NCBI GenBank assembly: GCA_937922045.1
Contig: CAKZXA010000042.1
Coordinates: forward strand, 31,973 to 95,972
DNA: 64,000 nucleotides
Direction: 5' to 3'
Source of the DNA: an uncultured Acidimicrobiales bacterium
GTDB lineage: Bacteria > Actinomycetota > Acidimicrobiia > Acidimicrobiales > SZUA-35
A model generated the notes under the pieces. That model ran no database searches, was not told where the DNA came from, and saw only the letters and a program-made list of their open reading frames with translations. How positions within the stretch are numbered: the first letter of the stretch is position 1; the number at the start of each line of letters is the position of its first letter. Shown one piece after another: positions 7,818 through 16,049 of this stretch. Both the position numbers and the translations under genes were made by a program.

Positions 7818-8525
7818 ATGACCGCAGCAGTGGGCCGCCGCAGTTCCACCACTGTTAAAGCCAAAGCCGCTAAGGCGCCGCCTTCGGGTGGGCGTTCGCG
7901 CGGCCAACGTGGCCAACGCGGCCGTCGTTCGGACGGTCAGACCGCCCGGCAGCCAGGTCGTCGTACGTCAGAGTCTGCCGGTCAGTTCGGAGGGCTTCGT
8001 CTTTTTTCAAGGAGTGAACTCCGGGCTCGGGCTCGCTTGCGTGGCGGATTGGCCGCTCTTTGTCTTCTCATCGTTGGCGGATTCTTCTCCATCGCGTTTG
8101 TGCAAGCACAACTCGTTGCTGGCCAACAGGATCTCGACCAGATGCGAAGCCAGCTCGACGAGATCAAGAAGGAACGAGCCCAGCTGGCACAGGAGGTCGA
8201 TCAGGCCTCGGCGCCCGAAGCTATTGTCGCCCGTGCTCACGAACTCGGCATGGTTCGAGCCACTGAGCCGATCTATCTCGCCGCTGTCTCACCAGCCCCG
8301 AAAATCTTGACGCCGGCATTTGTGGCCCCGGCCGACGACCGTGCCGAAGATCTTGTCGCGGCCCAGGTTTCCCCTCAACCGAGCATGTCGTCTGCCAATG
8401 CTGCGAAGAGTGACGAGGCAAAAGATGAGGCGAAGCCTGTCGTTGTGTTGACGGTGGACGACCCATCGACGGCCTCTCCGTTGGCGGGTTCAACAGCGGT
8501 AGTGGTTGGGCTTAGCGACGGATGA
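7818..8525 (+). CDS. ftsL: FtsL/DivIC-like cell division protein
   Basis: A bitopic divisome protein that would join FtsQ and activate FtsW/FtsI. The 235-residue product has a basic, Gly/Arg/Gln-rich cytoplasmic segment (1-75), one membrane helix (about 77-96) and an external coiled coil (about 100-130), then a variable Ala/Pro-rich tail. It ends with the short HELGMVRATEPIYL strand seen in FtsL/DivIC proteins. Sequence conservation is low in this family, so the name rests on topology and position between rsmH and ftsI. Its stop overlaps the ftsI start in ATGA. Confidence 0.85.
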   Translation: MTAAVGRRSSTTVKAKAAKAPPSGGRSRGQRGQRGRRSDGQTARQPGRRTSESAGQFGGLRLFSRSELRARARLRGGLAALCLLIVGGFFSIAFVQAQLVAGQQDLDQMRSQLDEIKKERAQLAQEVDQASAPEAIVARAHELGMVRATEPIYLAAVSPAPKILTPAFVAPADDRAEDLVAAQVSPQPSMSSANAAKSDEAKDEAKPVVVLTVDDPSTASPLAGSTAVVVGLSDG

Positions 8526-10504
8526 CGAGGCGCCAGCCCCTCTCGCGGGATGAACGGCGGCGAGCGGACCGGCGGAAAGTTTTCCGGCGTACGACCGACC
8601 CGACCGATCCGCGGAGCCGGTTGTTCGCTGTTCTCCTGATGTTCTTCGTGTTCGGCGGGGTCTTGGCCGCCCAGCTGGTCAAGCTCCAGGCTGTTCGGCC
8701 CAACATTTACATCGAAGAGGGCGCCAAGCAGCGGGCTCGCGTCGAGCCACTCGCTGCGTATCGAGGGCAGATCGTCGATCGCAACGGCTTCGTTCTGGCC
8801 TCGTCGAGCGCAAGCTACCAGGTGATCGCAAACCCCAAAATGCTGGCCGAAGAAGACCCCTACCGAACCGCCGACCTATTGGCGCCGATTCTGAAACTTC
8901 CGGTTGAAGATGTGCTGGAAGCCGTTCTTCCTGCCAACGATGCCGACCAGTACGGGCTTGTAGCGCGAAGCGTCGATCAGGAAACAGCGCTCAAACTCGA
9001 GTCGCTTAGCCACGATGATGAGCTCGACGATTTCATGATTGGCATCTTCATCGAGCCAGATGAGAAGCGGACCTACCCCGCAGGAGAGCTGGGCAAACCC
9101 CTCGTTGGGCGCGTCGATCCCGACGAGGTCGGCATCTTTGGCGTCGAGAAACAGTTCGACGACGTCATGACCGGGGTAGCAGGATTCGAACAGTTCGAAG
9201 GTGGTCGCTTCGGTTCCATAAGCTCAGGAGAGTGGCGGACGAACCCGGCCATCGCAGGCCTCGACGTCGTCCTCACCATCGATCATCGCATTCAGTTTGT
9301 GGTCGAAGAGGCGTTGAAAGCTCACTGTGAGGAGGTAGACGCCAATGGAGCGACTGCCGTTCTCACCGAGCCTGGGACCGGCAACGTACTGGCGATGGCC
9401 TCGGTCGTAGAGGGCGAAGATGGCGCTTGTTTCGTGCCGAACTACAACAAGGCGCTGGTCGAGTGGTTCGAACCCGGTTCTGTGTTGAAGACGGTCACCG
9501 CCGCGGCCGCCATCGAGGAGTTGGGCTACACCCCCGACACCATGATCGAGGTTCCACCATCGATTTCGATCGGTGGCGCCACCTTTGCCGACGACCCCAC
9601 CCACCCCGCCGCACCTTTTCCTCTTTCGCAGATCCTGTCTCGGTCTATGAACGTTGGAACGATCACGTTGGCGCAACGGCTTGGGGCAGGCGAGGTCTAC
9701 AACTATCAGCGACGTTTCGGTCTCGGCCAACCGACCGGTCTCGACTGGCCAGGAGAGACGAGTGGTCGAGTCAAGGAACCAAACGAATGGTGGGGGAGCG
9801 ATGCGGGTTCTATCCCCATCGGCCAAGGCATCGCCGTGACGGCGACCCAGCTCGTCGCCCTCTACAACTCCATTGCCAATGATGGGCATTATCGTTCAGT
9901 CCGGCTCGTCGAAGGGCTTCGCACCTCTGACGGGTCGACCATCCCGCTTGAGGTACCACCATCGAAGGCCGTGGTTAGCGAGCAAACGGCCGAGTACGTG
10001 ACCCAACTCCTCGCCGGCGTCGTGAACGAGGGCACGGGGCGTTCCGCCTCGATCGACGGCTACCAGGTGGCGGGAAAGACAGGAACAGCCTGGAAGGTCT
10101 TTGACAATGGTTCAGGACAGCACACGTATGGCACATACCTCGATCGTCGATATGTCGTGACGTTCGCCGGTTTCGTGCCATCGGAGAATCCGGCCTTGTC
10201 AATGGTGATCGTGGTCGATGAACCGAAAACGGCAACCACCGCGTCGGCCGTGGCGGCGCCGATCTTTGCCGAGGTGGGTCTTTACGCACTGCAGATCCTC
10301 GGCATTGCTCCCCAACAGCCAAACACCGGCGGCTCCGAACGAGTCAGGGCCCCAACCGCTGGCGTGGAGGCGATGCCTCCGCTCGAAGAGCCAGCCCAAG
10401 AAACAGCCCAAGAAACAGCCGAGGACCAAGGATTGAACGGAGCGGCAGCCACCGCTGGAGCTAGCACCGAAAAACCTTCGAGTGATGGGACTGACGAGCC
10501 GTGA
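8522..10504 (+). CDS. ftsI: Penicillin-binding protein FtsI (septal transpeptidase)
   Basis: Class B PBP that crosslinks septal peptidoglycan, acting with FtsW. The 660 residues comprise a basic cytoplasmic start, one membrane anchor (about 34-54), the PBP dimerisation domain (YRGQIVDRNG onward) and the transpeptidase domain. That domain has nucleophile S320 in SVLK, SMN at 375-377 and KTGT at 519-522. After about residue 590 comes an acidic Ala/Glu/Gln-rich tail instead of PASTA domains. Translation starts in the ATGA overlap with ftsL and ends in a GTGA overlap with murE, so coupling is tight. Confidence 0.97.
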   Translation: MTRRQPLSRDERRRADRRKVFRRTTDPTDPRSRLFAVLLMFFVFGGVLAAQLVKLQAVRPNIYIEEGAKQRARVEPLAAYRGQIVDRNGFVLASSSASYQVIANPKMLAEEDPYRTADLLAPILKLPVEDVLEAVLPANDADQYGLVARSVDQETALKLESLSHDDELDDFMIGIFIEPDEKRTYPAGELGKPLVGRVDPDEVGIFGVEKQFDDVMTGVAGFEQFEGGRFGSISSGEWRTNPAIAGLDVVLTIDHRIQFVVEEALKAHCEEVDANGATAVLTEPGTGNVLAMASVVEGEDGACFVPNYNKALVEWFEPGSVLKTVTAAAAIEELGYTPDTMIEVPPSISIGGATFADDPTHPAAPFPLSQILSRSMNVGTITLAQRLGAGEVYNYQRRFGLGQPTGLDWPGETSGRVKEPNEWWGSDAGSIPIGQGIAVTATQLVALYNSIANDGHYRSVRLVEGLRTSDGSTIPLEVPPSKAVVSEQTAEYVTQLLAGVVNEGTGRSASIDGYQVAGKTGTAWKVFDNGSGQHTYGTYLDRRYVVTFAGFVPSENPALSMVIVVDEPKTATTASAVAAPIFAEVGLYALQILGIAPQQPNTGGSERVRAPTAGVEAMPPLEEPAQETAQETAEDQGLNGAAATAGASTEKPSSDGTDEP

Positions 10505-11916
10505 GCGCGACGCTAGCTGAGATCCATCAGGCCGTTGGAGGCCAACTCGTTCAACTCGATTCCGGACAGCCGGCTGATGACGTTGTCATTGTCGATGCCA
10601 CCCATGATTCGCGTCAGGCCACCGCCGGCTGGATGTTTTGCGCCGTGCCGGGAGCAGCTGTCGATGGCCATGATTTCGCAACCGTGGCGCTCGAAGCGGG
10701 TGCTAGCGCCCTCTTGGTCGAGCGAGAACTCGACCTGAGCGTCCCCCAGTTGGTCGTTGATGACGCCCGGTTCGCCATGAGTCACGTAGCGTGCACCGTG
10801 CATCGATCTCCGTCGTCTGAGCTGATCGTTGTCGGCGTGACCGGAACCAATGGCAAGAGTTCCATCGTGCAACTCCTCGTCGACATCTGTGAGACCGATG
10901 GGCGCCCGAGCAAGATGGTCGGGACGTTGCAGGGTCCGAGGACGACACCAGAGTCAACGGATCTCCAACGTCTCCTACGCGAGTTTGCCGACGCTGGGGT
11001 ACAGGTGGTGGCGATGGAGGTCTCCTCCCACGCCCTTGCACTCCATCGGGTCGCTGGCGTCGAGTTCGCTTGCGGCATTTTCACCAACCTCGGTCGTGAT
11101 CATCTCGATTTTCACCACACGGTCGACAACTACTTTGAGGCCAAGGCCCAACTCTTTGATGAGCCTCTGACTCGGCTGGGCATCGTCAACATCGACGACA
11201 GCTACGGCCGCCAGCTGGCTGATCGTATGACGATCGACCTTGTTCCGTACAGTCTCGACGATGCCGGTGCCGTGGCCTACGACGGTGCTCGGTCAAGGTT
11301 CACCTGGCGAGGTCACGTCATATCCCTTGGCCTGGCCGGTGCGTACAATGTGTCGAATGCTCTCGGGGCAGCTACCGCTGCGGCCGCGATTGGTATCGCG
11401 GAAGACTCGATCGTTACCGCTCTAGGACAGACCAGGCCGGTGCGGGGTCGGTTTGAAATGGTTGATGGGGGTCAACCCTTCATCGTCGCCGTCGACTACG
11501 CTCACACACCTGACGCCCTTGAAGCTGCACTTGTTGCTGCTCGTCAGGTCGCAGGGAAGAGTCGCGTCCTTGTTGTTTTTGGCTGTGCGGGAGATCGAGA
11601 TGCCCAGAAGCGACCTGAGATGGGCCAAGCTGCCGAGAAAGGTGCCGACGTGGTCGTTGTAACCTCAGACAATCCACGATCTGAGGATCCGGTTCAAATC
11701 ATCGATGGGGTCCTGGCCGGATTCGATGCGCCAGAACGAGCCATCGTCCTCGCTGATCGACGGGACGCCATCGAGCGGGCTCTGTCGCTGGCCGAACCCC
11801 ACGACGTCGTGCTGATCGCGGGCAAGGGTCACGAGACCTATCAGATAGTTGGAGACCAGACCCTCGATTTCGACGACCGCGCCGTCACCCTTGAACTGCT
11901 GGAGGCTGCCACATGA
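10501..11916 (+). CDS. murE: UDP-MurNAc-L-Ala-D-Glu: meso-DAP ligase MurE
   Basis: Cytoplasmic ATP-dependent ligase adding the third stem-peptide residue. The 471-residue protein has the P-loop GVTGTNGKS (about 112-120), the carbamylated lysine in FEAKAQLF (K215), and DNPRSE at 390-395. DNPR is the established mark of meso-diaminopimelate specificity, so the wall is DAP-type. GTG start overlaps the ftsI stop (GTGA), and its own stop overlaps the mraY ATG. The next gene would normally be murF, which is missing here. Confidence 0.96.
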   Translation: MSATLAEIHQAVGGQLVQLDSGQPADDVVIVDATHDSRQATAGWMFCAVPGAAVDGHDFATVALEAGASALLVERELDLSVPQLVVDDARFAMSHVACTVHRSPSSELIVVGVTGTNGKSSIVQLLVDICETDGRPSKMVGTLQGPRTTPESTDLQRLLREFADAGVQVVAMEVSSHALALHRVAGVEFACGIFTNLGRDHLDFHHTVDNYFEAKAQLFDEPLTRLGIVNIDDSYGRQLADRMTIDLVPYSLDDAGAVAYDGARSRFTWRGHVISLGLAGAYNVSNALGAATAAAAIGIAEDSIVTALGQTRPVRGRFEMVDGGQPFIVAVDYAHTPDALEAALVAARQVAGKSRVLVVFGCAGDRDAQKRPEMGQAAEKGADVVVVTSDNPRSEDPVQIIDGVLAGFDAPERAIVLADRRDAIERALSLAEPHDVVLIAGKGHETYQIVGDQTLDFDDRAVTLELLEAAT

Positions 11917-12989
11917 TTCGACTGCTGCTCGGTGCGGGTATCTCCTTTGGGCTGGCTGCTCTCTTTACCCAACTGTTGATCGATCTGCTGCGACGTTCTC
12001 GAATCGGACAACCAATTCGTGAAGATGGCCCGCAGGGGCACATGGTGAAGGCCGGGACCCCGACAATGGGCGGCGTAGGCATCGTGCTTGGAGCGGCGAT
12101 CGGCTACCTGTTTAGCCACCTGATTCTGACGCTCACAACCTCGCGCGAGGGCACGTTCACGCGTTCGGGTTTGCTCGTGATGGGCACGATCTGCGCTGCA
12201 GCCTTTGTCGGTTTCATGGATGATTGGATCAAGGTTTCTCGCGAGCGCAACCTTGGTCTCAACGCTCGCCTAAAAACGGCTGGTCTGCTCACGGTTGCCG
12301 TAGGGTTTTCGCTGCTCGCCCTTCAGTTCACCACCGTTGAGACTTCACTAGGGTTCCTTCGCCACGACTTTCTGGGAATCGAACTTGGGTCTGCTGGTTG
12401 GGTGCTTTGGTCGGTGCTGATGATCTACGCAACGTCGAATGCGGTCAACCTCACCGACGGGCTCGATGGTCTTGCCGCCGGTTCTGGGATCTTCTCCTAC
12501 GCCGCCTACACCTTGATCGGCTTCTGGATCTTCCGTCAGCTCAGCGACGGAGACGATTTCAACGACATTTATGATGTGCCACACGCTCTCGACCTTTCGG
12601 TCGTGGCCGTTTGCATGTTGGCTGGTTGCGCGGGCTTTCTCTGGTTTAACGCAGCACCGGCCGACATCTTCATGGGTGACACCGGTTCGCTTGCGATCGG
12701 AACAGGTCTCGCCACACTGGCGCTTGTGACCAACACTCACCTGCTGTTGCCCGTCATTGGTGGCATCTATGTGGTCGAGGCGGCCTCGGTCATGCTGCAG
12801 GTCGGCTACTTCAAGATCACCGGCGGCAAGCGCTTGTTTCGCATGGCTCCGATTCATCACCATTTCGAGCTCCGAGGATGGGCTGAGACCAAGGTCATCA
12901 TCCGCTTCTGGCTGATCGGTGGTGCCCTGACACTGTTCGCACTTGGGATCTTCTACGCCGACTACGTAGCGGCTGTTCAGCTCGAATAG
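11913..12989 (+). CDS. mraY: Phospho-MurNAc-pentapeptide transferase MraY
   Basis: Integral membrane enzyme transferring phospho-MurNAc-pentapeptide from UDP to undecaprenyl phosphate to form lipid I. The 358-residue polytopic protein carries FMDDWIK (the Asp pair on the first catalytic loop), NAVNLTDGLDGLAAG, FMGDTGSLAIG, and the HHHFELRGWAE motif near the C-terminus. All are diagnostic. It starts in an ATGA overlap with murE. A 65-nt gap follows before ftsW, in the place usually occupied by murD. Confidence 0.97.
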   Translation: MIRLLLGAGISFGLAALFTQLLIDLLRRSRIGQPIREDGPQGHMVKAGTPTMGGVGIVLGAAIGYLFSHLILTLTTSREGTFTRSGLLVMGTICAAAFVGFMDDWIKVSRERNLGLNARLKTAGLLTVAVGFSLLALQFTTVETSLGFLRHDFLGIELGSAGWVLWSVLMIYATSNAVNLTDGLDGLAAGSGIFSYAAYTLIGFWIFRQLSDGDDFNDIYDVPHALDLSVVAVCMLAGCAGFLWFNAAPADIFMGDTGSLAIGTGLATLALVTNTHLLLPVIGGIYVVEAASVMLQVGYFKITGGKRLFRMAPIHHHFELRGWAETKVIIRFWLIGGALTLFALGIFYADYVAAVQLE

Positions 12990-13054
12990 TACGAACAGTC
13001 ACCTCGAACTACGAAAAATCAAGACAACGACGACCGAAGAAAGGAGACGACGAG

Positions 13055-14818
13055 ATGAGTAGGCCACCACAACGTAGAAATGGAACGACGGCGACGAAAC
13101 GAAGCTCCGCTCGTCGAACCTCCCAACCGTCTCGAGCTGGTTCCACGCAGCGTTCGACGAAGAAGACAGCCAAGAAGACTGCATCGCGTAAGCCTGTGGC
13201 CAAGAAGGCCACAGCTAAGCGGACCACAGCCAAGAAGACAGCAACCAAGAAGACAGCAACCAAGAAAACAGCATCGCGTAAGCCTGCGGCGAAAAGGTCG
13301 ACTGCTCGAAAACCTGTCGCAAAGAAGGCGACGGCCAAGAGGACCACAGCCAAGAAGGCCGCATCGCGTAAGCCTTCGGCCAAGAAGGCGACGGCCAAGA
13401 AGTCGACTGCTCGGAAACCTGCTGCCCGGAAGGCCACGAGCCGTAGATCGACAGGTCGTAAAACAACAGGTAACAAATCAATTCAGGGCAAGACGAGCGC
13501 CCGCTCTGCGGCCGAACGTCGGCGCGCTGCGGAACGCGGTGAGCTCGTATCGGCGACCCCCGGGGTAATCGACGTGGCCCGCCGCAACGCTGTTGGACGA
13601 TCGGTCGGCCGGAGTCGGCCTGCATCACAGACACAGCGGACCCGAAAACCACGAGCGAAACCGAAGACCTCGTCGAACGAACGGTCGCGCCGAAAGCGAT
13701 CGCTGCGCATTACCGAGGTCGGCGAACGCTACGCCGCCTACCTGTCGCTCACCTTCCTTGGGCTCAGCCTCTTTGGCCTTGTGATGGTGCTGTCGGCAGC
13801 GTCGGTAACAAGCCTCCATTCAGAGGCCGCCTCTCCCTTTTTCCAGTTCAAGTCGCAAGCCCAGTGGGCCGCGATCGGATTGATTGCTTTCGTGGTGGCG
13901 GCCAAGATCGACTATCGGCAGCTGCGCCGCTTCGCTGCGCCAGGGATGATTGTTACCTTTGCGCTTCTGGTCGTCGTATTGATCCCTGGTGTCGGGCGAG
14001 AGGTCAACGGGGCCCAGCGATGGATCGGCGTTGGATCCTTCGTCATCCAGCCCGGTGAGTTGGCGAAGCTTGCTCTCGTCATCTTTGCTGCCGATCTGTT
14101 GGCCCGACGCGAGCGCCGCATGGATCGACCTGAGCTTACGGTTCGACCGATCATGCTGACGGTGCTGGGCCTCTCGGCCCTGATCCTGCTGCAACCCAAG
14201 CTCGGAACGCCGATTATCCTCGCTGCCGTCGCCCTCCTTCTGCTCTTCGTATCAGGGGCTCGCCTAACGTCCTTGGCCGGGTGGACGACCTTTCTTGTTA
14301 TCGCTGCTGCTGGCGCTGCATGGATCGATGAGGAACGGCGAAGCCGCCTGTTGTCGTTCCAGGATCCCTGGCAGTTCAAACAGGGCGATGGTTTCCAGCT
14401 GATCCAAAGCCAGATCGGCGTTGTCGATGGTGGCCTCTTTGGTGTCGGACTTGGCGGCAGCAAGGCCAAATGGGGATTTCTGCCATTCGCCCACACCGAC
14501 TTCATCTTCGCCATCGTGGCTGAGGAGCTTGGATTCATCGGCGCCGTCTCGCTGATTGCGGCCTTCGTTCTCGTGGCGTGGCTGGGTATTCGAGCCTCAG
14601 GCCGTGCACCAGACCGATTTGGCATGCTGCTCGCTGCAGGCATCACACTCTGGCTTGTCTTTCAGGCATTTCTCAACATCGGCATGGTGATTGGAGTCTT
14701 GCCGGTCACGGGTGAGACGTTGCCCTTCATCTCCGCCGGAGGATCGAGCCTTGTGACGATGCTGACAGCAGCAGGACTTTTAACGAACGTGGCCCGGCGA
14801 GGAGTAGACGATGACTGA
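13055..14818 (+). CDS. ftsW: FtsW lipid II polymerase with a long Lys/Arg-rich histone-like N-terminal tail
   Basis: SEDS-family glycosyltransferase of the divisome. Residues 226-587 are an ordinary FtsW: about ten membrane helices, RWIGVGSFVIQPGELAKLAL, and FISAGGSSL near the end. The preceding 225 residues, predicted to be cytoplasmic, are unusual. From about 34 to 137 they form pentads of the type xx[KR][KR]x, with residues 43-132 being three 30-residue units each containing 12 basic and no acidic residues. Then comes a second Arg-rich linker. The start is secure: AAAGGAG at 13040-13046, 8 nt before the ATG, and the frame is uninterrupted into the SEDS core. The stop overlaps murG by 8 nt. 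The tail resembles those of histone H1 or mycobacterial HupB; its function is unknown. Confidence 0.95.
   Translation: MSRPPQRRNGTTATKRSSARRTSQPSRAGSTQRSTKKTAKKTASRKPVAKKATAKRTTAKKTATKKTATKKTASRKPAAKRSTARKPVAKKATAKRTTAKKAASRKPSAKKATAKKSTARKPAARKATSRRSTGRKTTGNKSIQGKTSARSAAERRRAAERGELVSATPGVIDVARRNAVGRSVGRSRPASQTQRTRKPRAKPKTSSNERSRRKRSLRITEVGERYAAYLSLTFLGLSLFGLVMVLSAASVTSLHSEAASPFFQFKSQAQWAAIGLIAFVVAAKIDYRQLRRFAAPGMIVTFALLVVVLIPGVGREVNGAQRWIGVGSFVIQPGELAKLALVIFAADLLARRERRMDRPELTVRPIMLTVLGLSALILLQPKLGTPIILAAVALLLLFVSGARLTSLAGWTTFLVIAAAGAAWIDEERRSRLLSFQDPWQFKQGDGFQLIQSQIGVVDGGLFGVGLGGSKAKWGFLPFAHTDFIFAIVAEELGFIGAVSLIAAFVLVAWLGIRASGRAPDRFGMLLAAGITLWLVFQAFLNIGMVIGVLPVTGETLPFISAGGSSLVTMLTAAGLLTNVARRGVDDD
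13181..13450 (+). repeat. Three 90-bp tandem units encoding the FtsW tail
   Basis: GCATCGCGTAAGCCT recurs at 13181, 13271 and 13361, exactly 90 bp apart, each opening a 30-codon unit beginning A-S-R-K-P. Inside each unit a 15-bp (five-codon) sub-period is visible, for example AAGAAGACAGCAACC twice in succession at 13232-13261. Units have diverged by substitutions but not by length, so the frame is kept. The array lies inside the ftsW coding sequence. Confidence 0.9.
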
Positions 14819-16046
14819 TCTGACCGCTGATGTCCCGACCGACGCCAGCTTCATCATTACTGGAGGTGGCACCGCTGGACACACCAACCCCGGGATTGCG
14901 GTAGCTCAAGCGCTCGTCGCCCGCGGTGTGCCGCAACACCAGGTCCACTTTGTTGGAGCGAAACGAGGCAACGAGGGCAAGCTGGTGTCAGCGGCCGGCT
15001 TCTCGATCGATTTGCTTCCTGGACGCGGGGTGCAACGACGGCTGACCAGAGCCAACATCGGCGCGGTCACCGGGCTCATCGGCGGCATGTTCAAAGGTCT
15101 TGCCATCGTGGCAAAGCGGCGGCCCAAGGCCGTTCTTTGCCTTGGGGGGTATGCCGCATTTGCAGCTTCAGCTGCCGCTGTCGTGCTTCGTATTCCGCTC
15201 ATCGTGACCGAACAAAACGCACGAGCCAGCGCAGTCAATCGCCTCTTCGGGCCCCGAGCCCGTCGCTGTGCACTGCCTTTCCCCGATACCGATTTGCCAA
15301 ACGGTGAGCTCACCGGCAATCCGATTCGAGCTGAGGTCGTGACGTCGGTTCAGCAAGCGGACCGGCAACGATCCCGCACCGACATCGTGACCCGCTATCG
15401 CCAGGCCAACCCTGAAAGCGACGTGGCCGACACAGCCCTCGATGGCAGAGTGTTGCTGGCGGTGTGGGCAGGATCGCTGGGAGCCACCCGCGTCAACAAT
15501 GGTGTCGCTGAGCTGGCGAAGGTCTGGGCTGACCGCAGCGATGTGGCGATCTATCACATTGTGGGCCGACGGGACTGGTCCCGATTCGAAGCACCACCAG
15601 CGACTGAGACCGATGGCCTGCTCTACCTCACGGTCGACTACGAAAACCACATGGCCGATGTGCTTGTTGGCGCAGATCTGGCGCTGTGCCGGGCCGGCGC
15701 CTCGACCGTGGCTGAACTGGCCGTTGCAGGATTGCCATCGCTTCTCGTCCCCCTGCCGAACGCTCCCCGAGATCATCAGCGGGCCAACACCGCCGAGCTC
15801 GAAGCCGCAGGGGGCGCTCATGTGCTCGATGATGCTGATGTCTCTGCCGACCGGCTGGATCTCCTTCTTGCGCCGCTGCTAACCGATGCTCGGAAGCGGC
15901 AAACCATGGCCGAGGCGGCTGCATCCACCGCTCGCCCTCAAGCTGCCGACGCCGTCGCCTGCCTCCTGCTGGAAGCTGCTGGCGCTACCGGCCTGATCAC
16001 CTCGTCCAACGCCGAACCACCGTTTGATTTTGAGAAGAGGATATGA
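14811..16046 (+). CDS. murG: UDP-GlcNAc: lipid I GlcNAc transferase MurG
   Basis: Peripheral membrane GT28-family enzyme making lipid II. The 411-residue protein has the N-terminal loop TGGGTAGHTNPG (a variant of GGGTAGHVYPA), KAVLCLGGYAAF, VTEQNARAS, and the donor-site motif CRAGASTVAELAVAGLPSLL (RAG(A/S) type). Two Rossmann halves are present. An insertion of roughly 25 residues rich in Asp and Arg follows TGNPIRAEV. ATG at 14811 overlaps the ftsW stop by 8 nt. murC begins 3 nt after its stop. Confidence 0.96.
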   Translation: MTDLTADVPTDASFIITGGGTAGHTNPGIAVAQALVARGVPQHQVHFVGAKRGNEGKLVSAAGFSIDLLPGRGVQRRLTRANIGAVTGLIGGMFKGLAIVAKRRPKAVLCLGGYAAFAASAAAVVLRIPLIVTEQNARASAVNRLFGPRARRCALPFPDTDLPNGELTGNPIRAEVVTSVQQADRQRSRTDIVTRYRQANPESDVADTALDGRVLLAVWAGSLGATRVNNGVAELAKVWADRSDVAIYHIVGRRDWSRFEAPPATETDGLLYLTVDYENHMADVLVGADLALCRAGASTVAELAVAGLPSLLVPLPNAPRDHQRANTAELEAAGGAHVLDDADVSADRLDLLLAPLLTDARKRQTMAEAAASTARPQAADAVACLLLEAAGATGLITSSNAEPPFDFEKRI

Positions 16047-16049
16047 CCC

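Noticed and set aside
13181..13450. Regular repeats considered as a CRISPR array
   Set aside because: They are in-frame coding repeats of ftsW with no unique spacers and no cas genes nearby.
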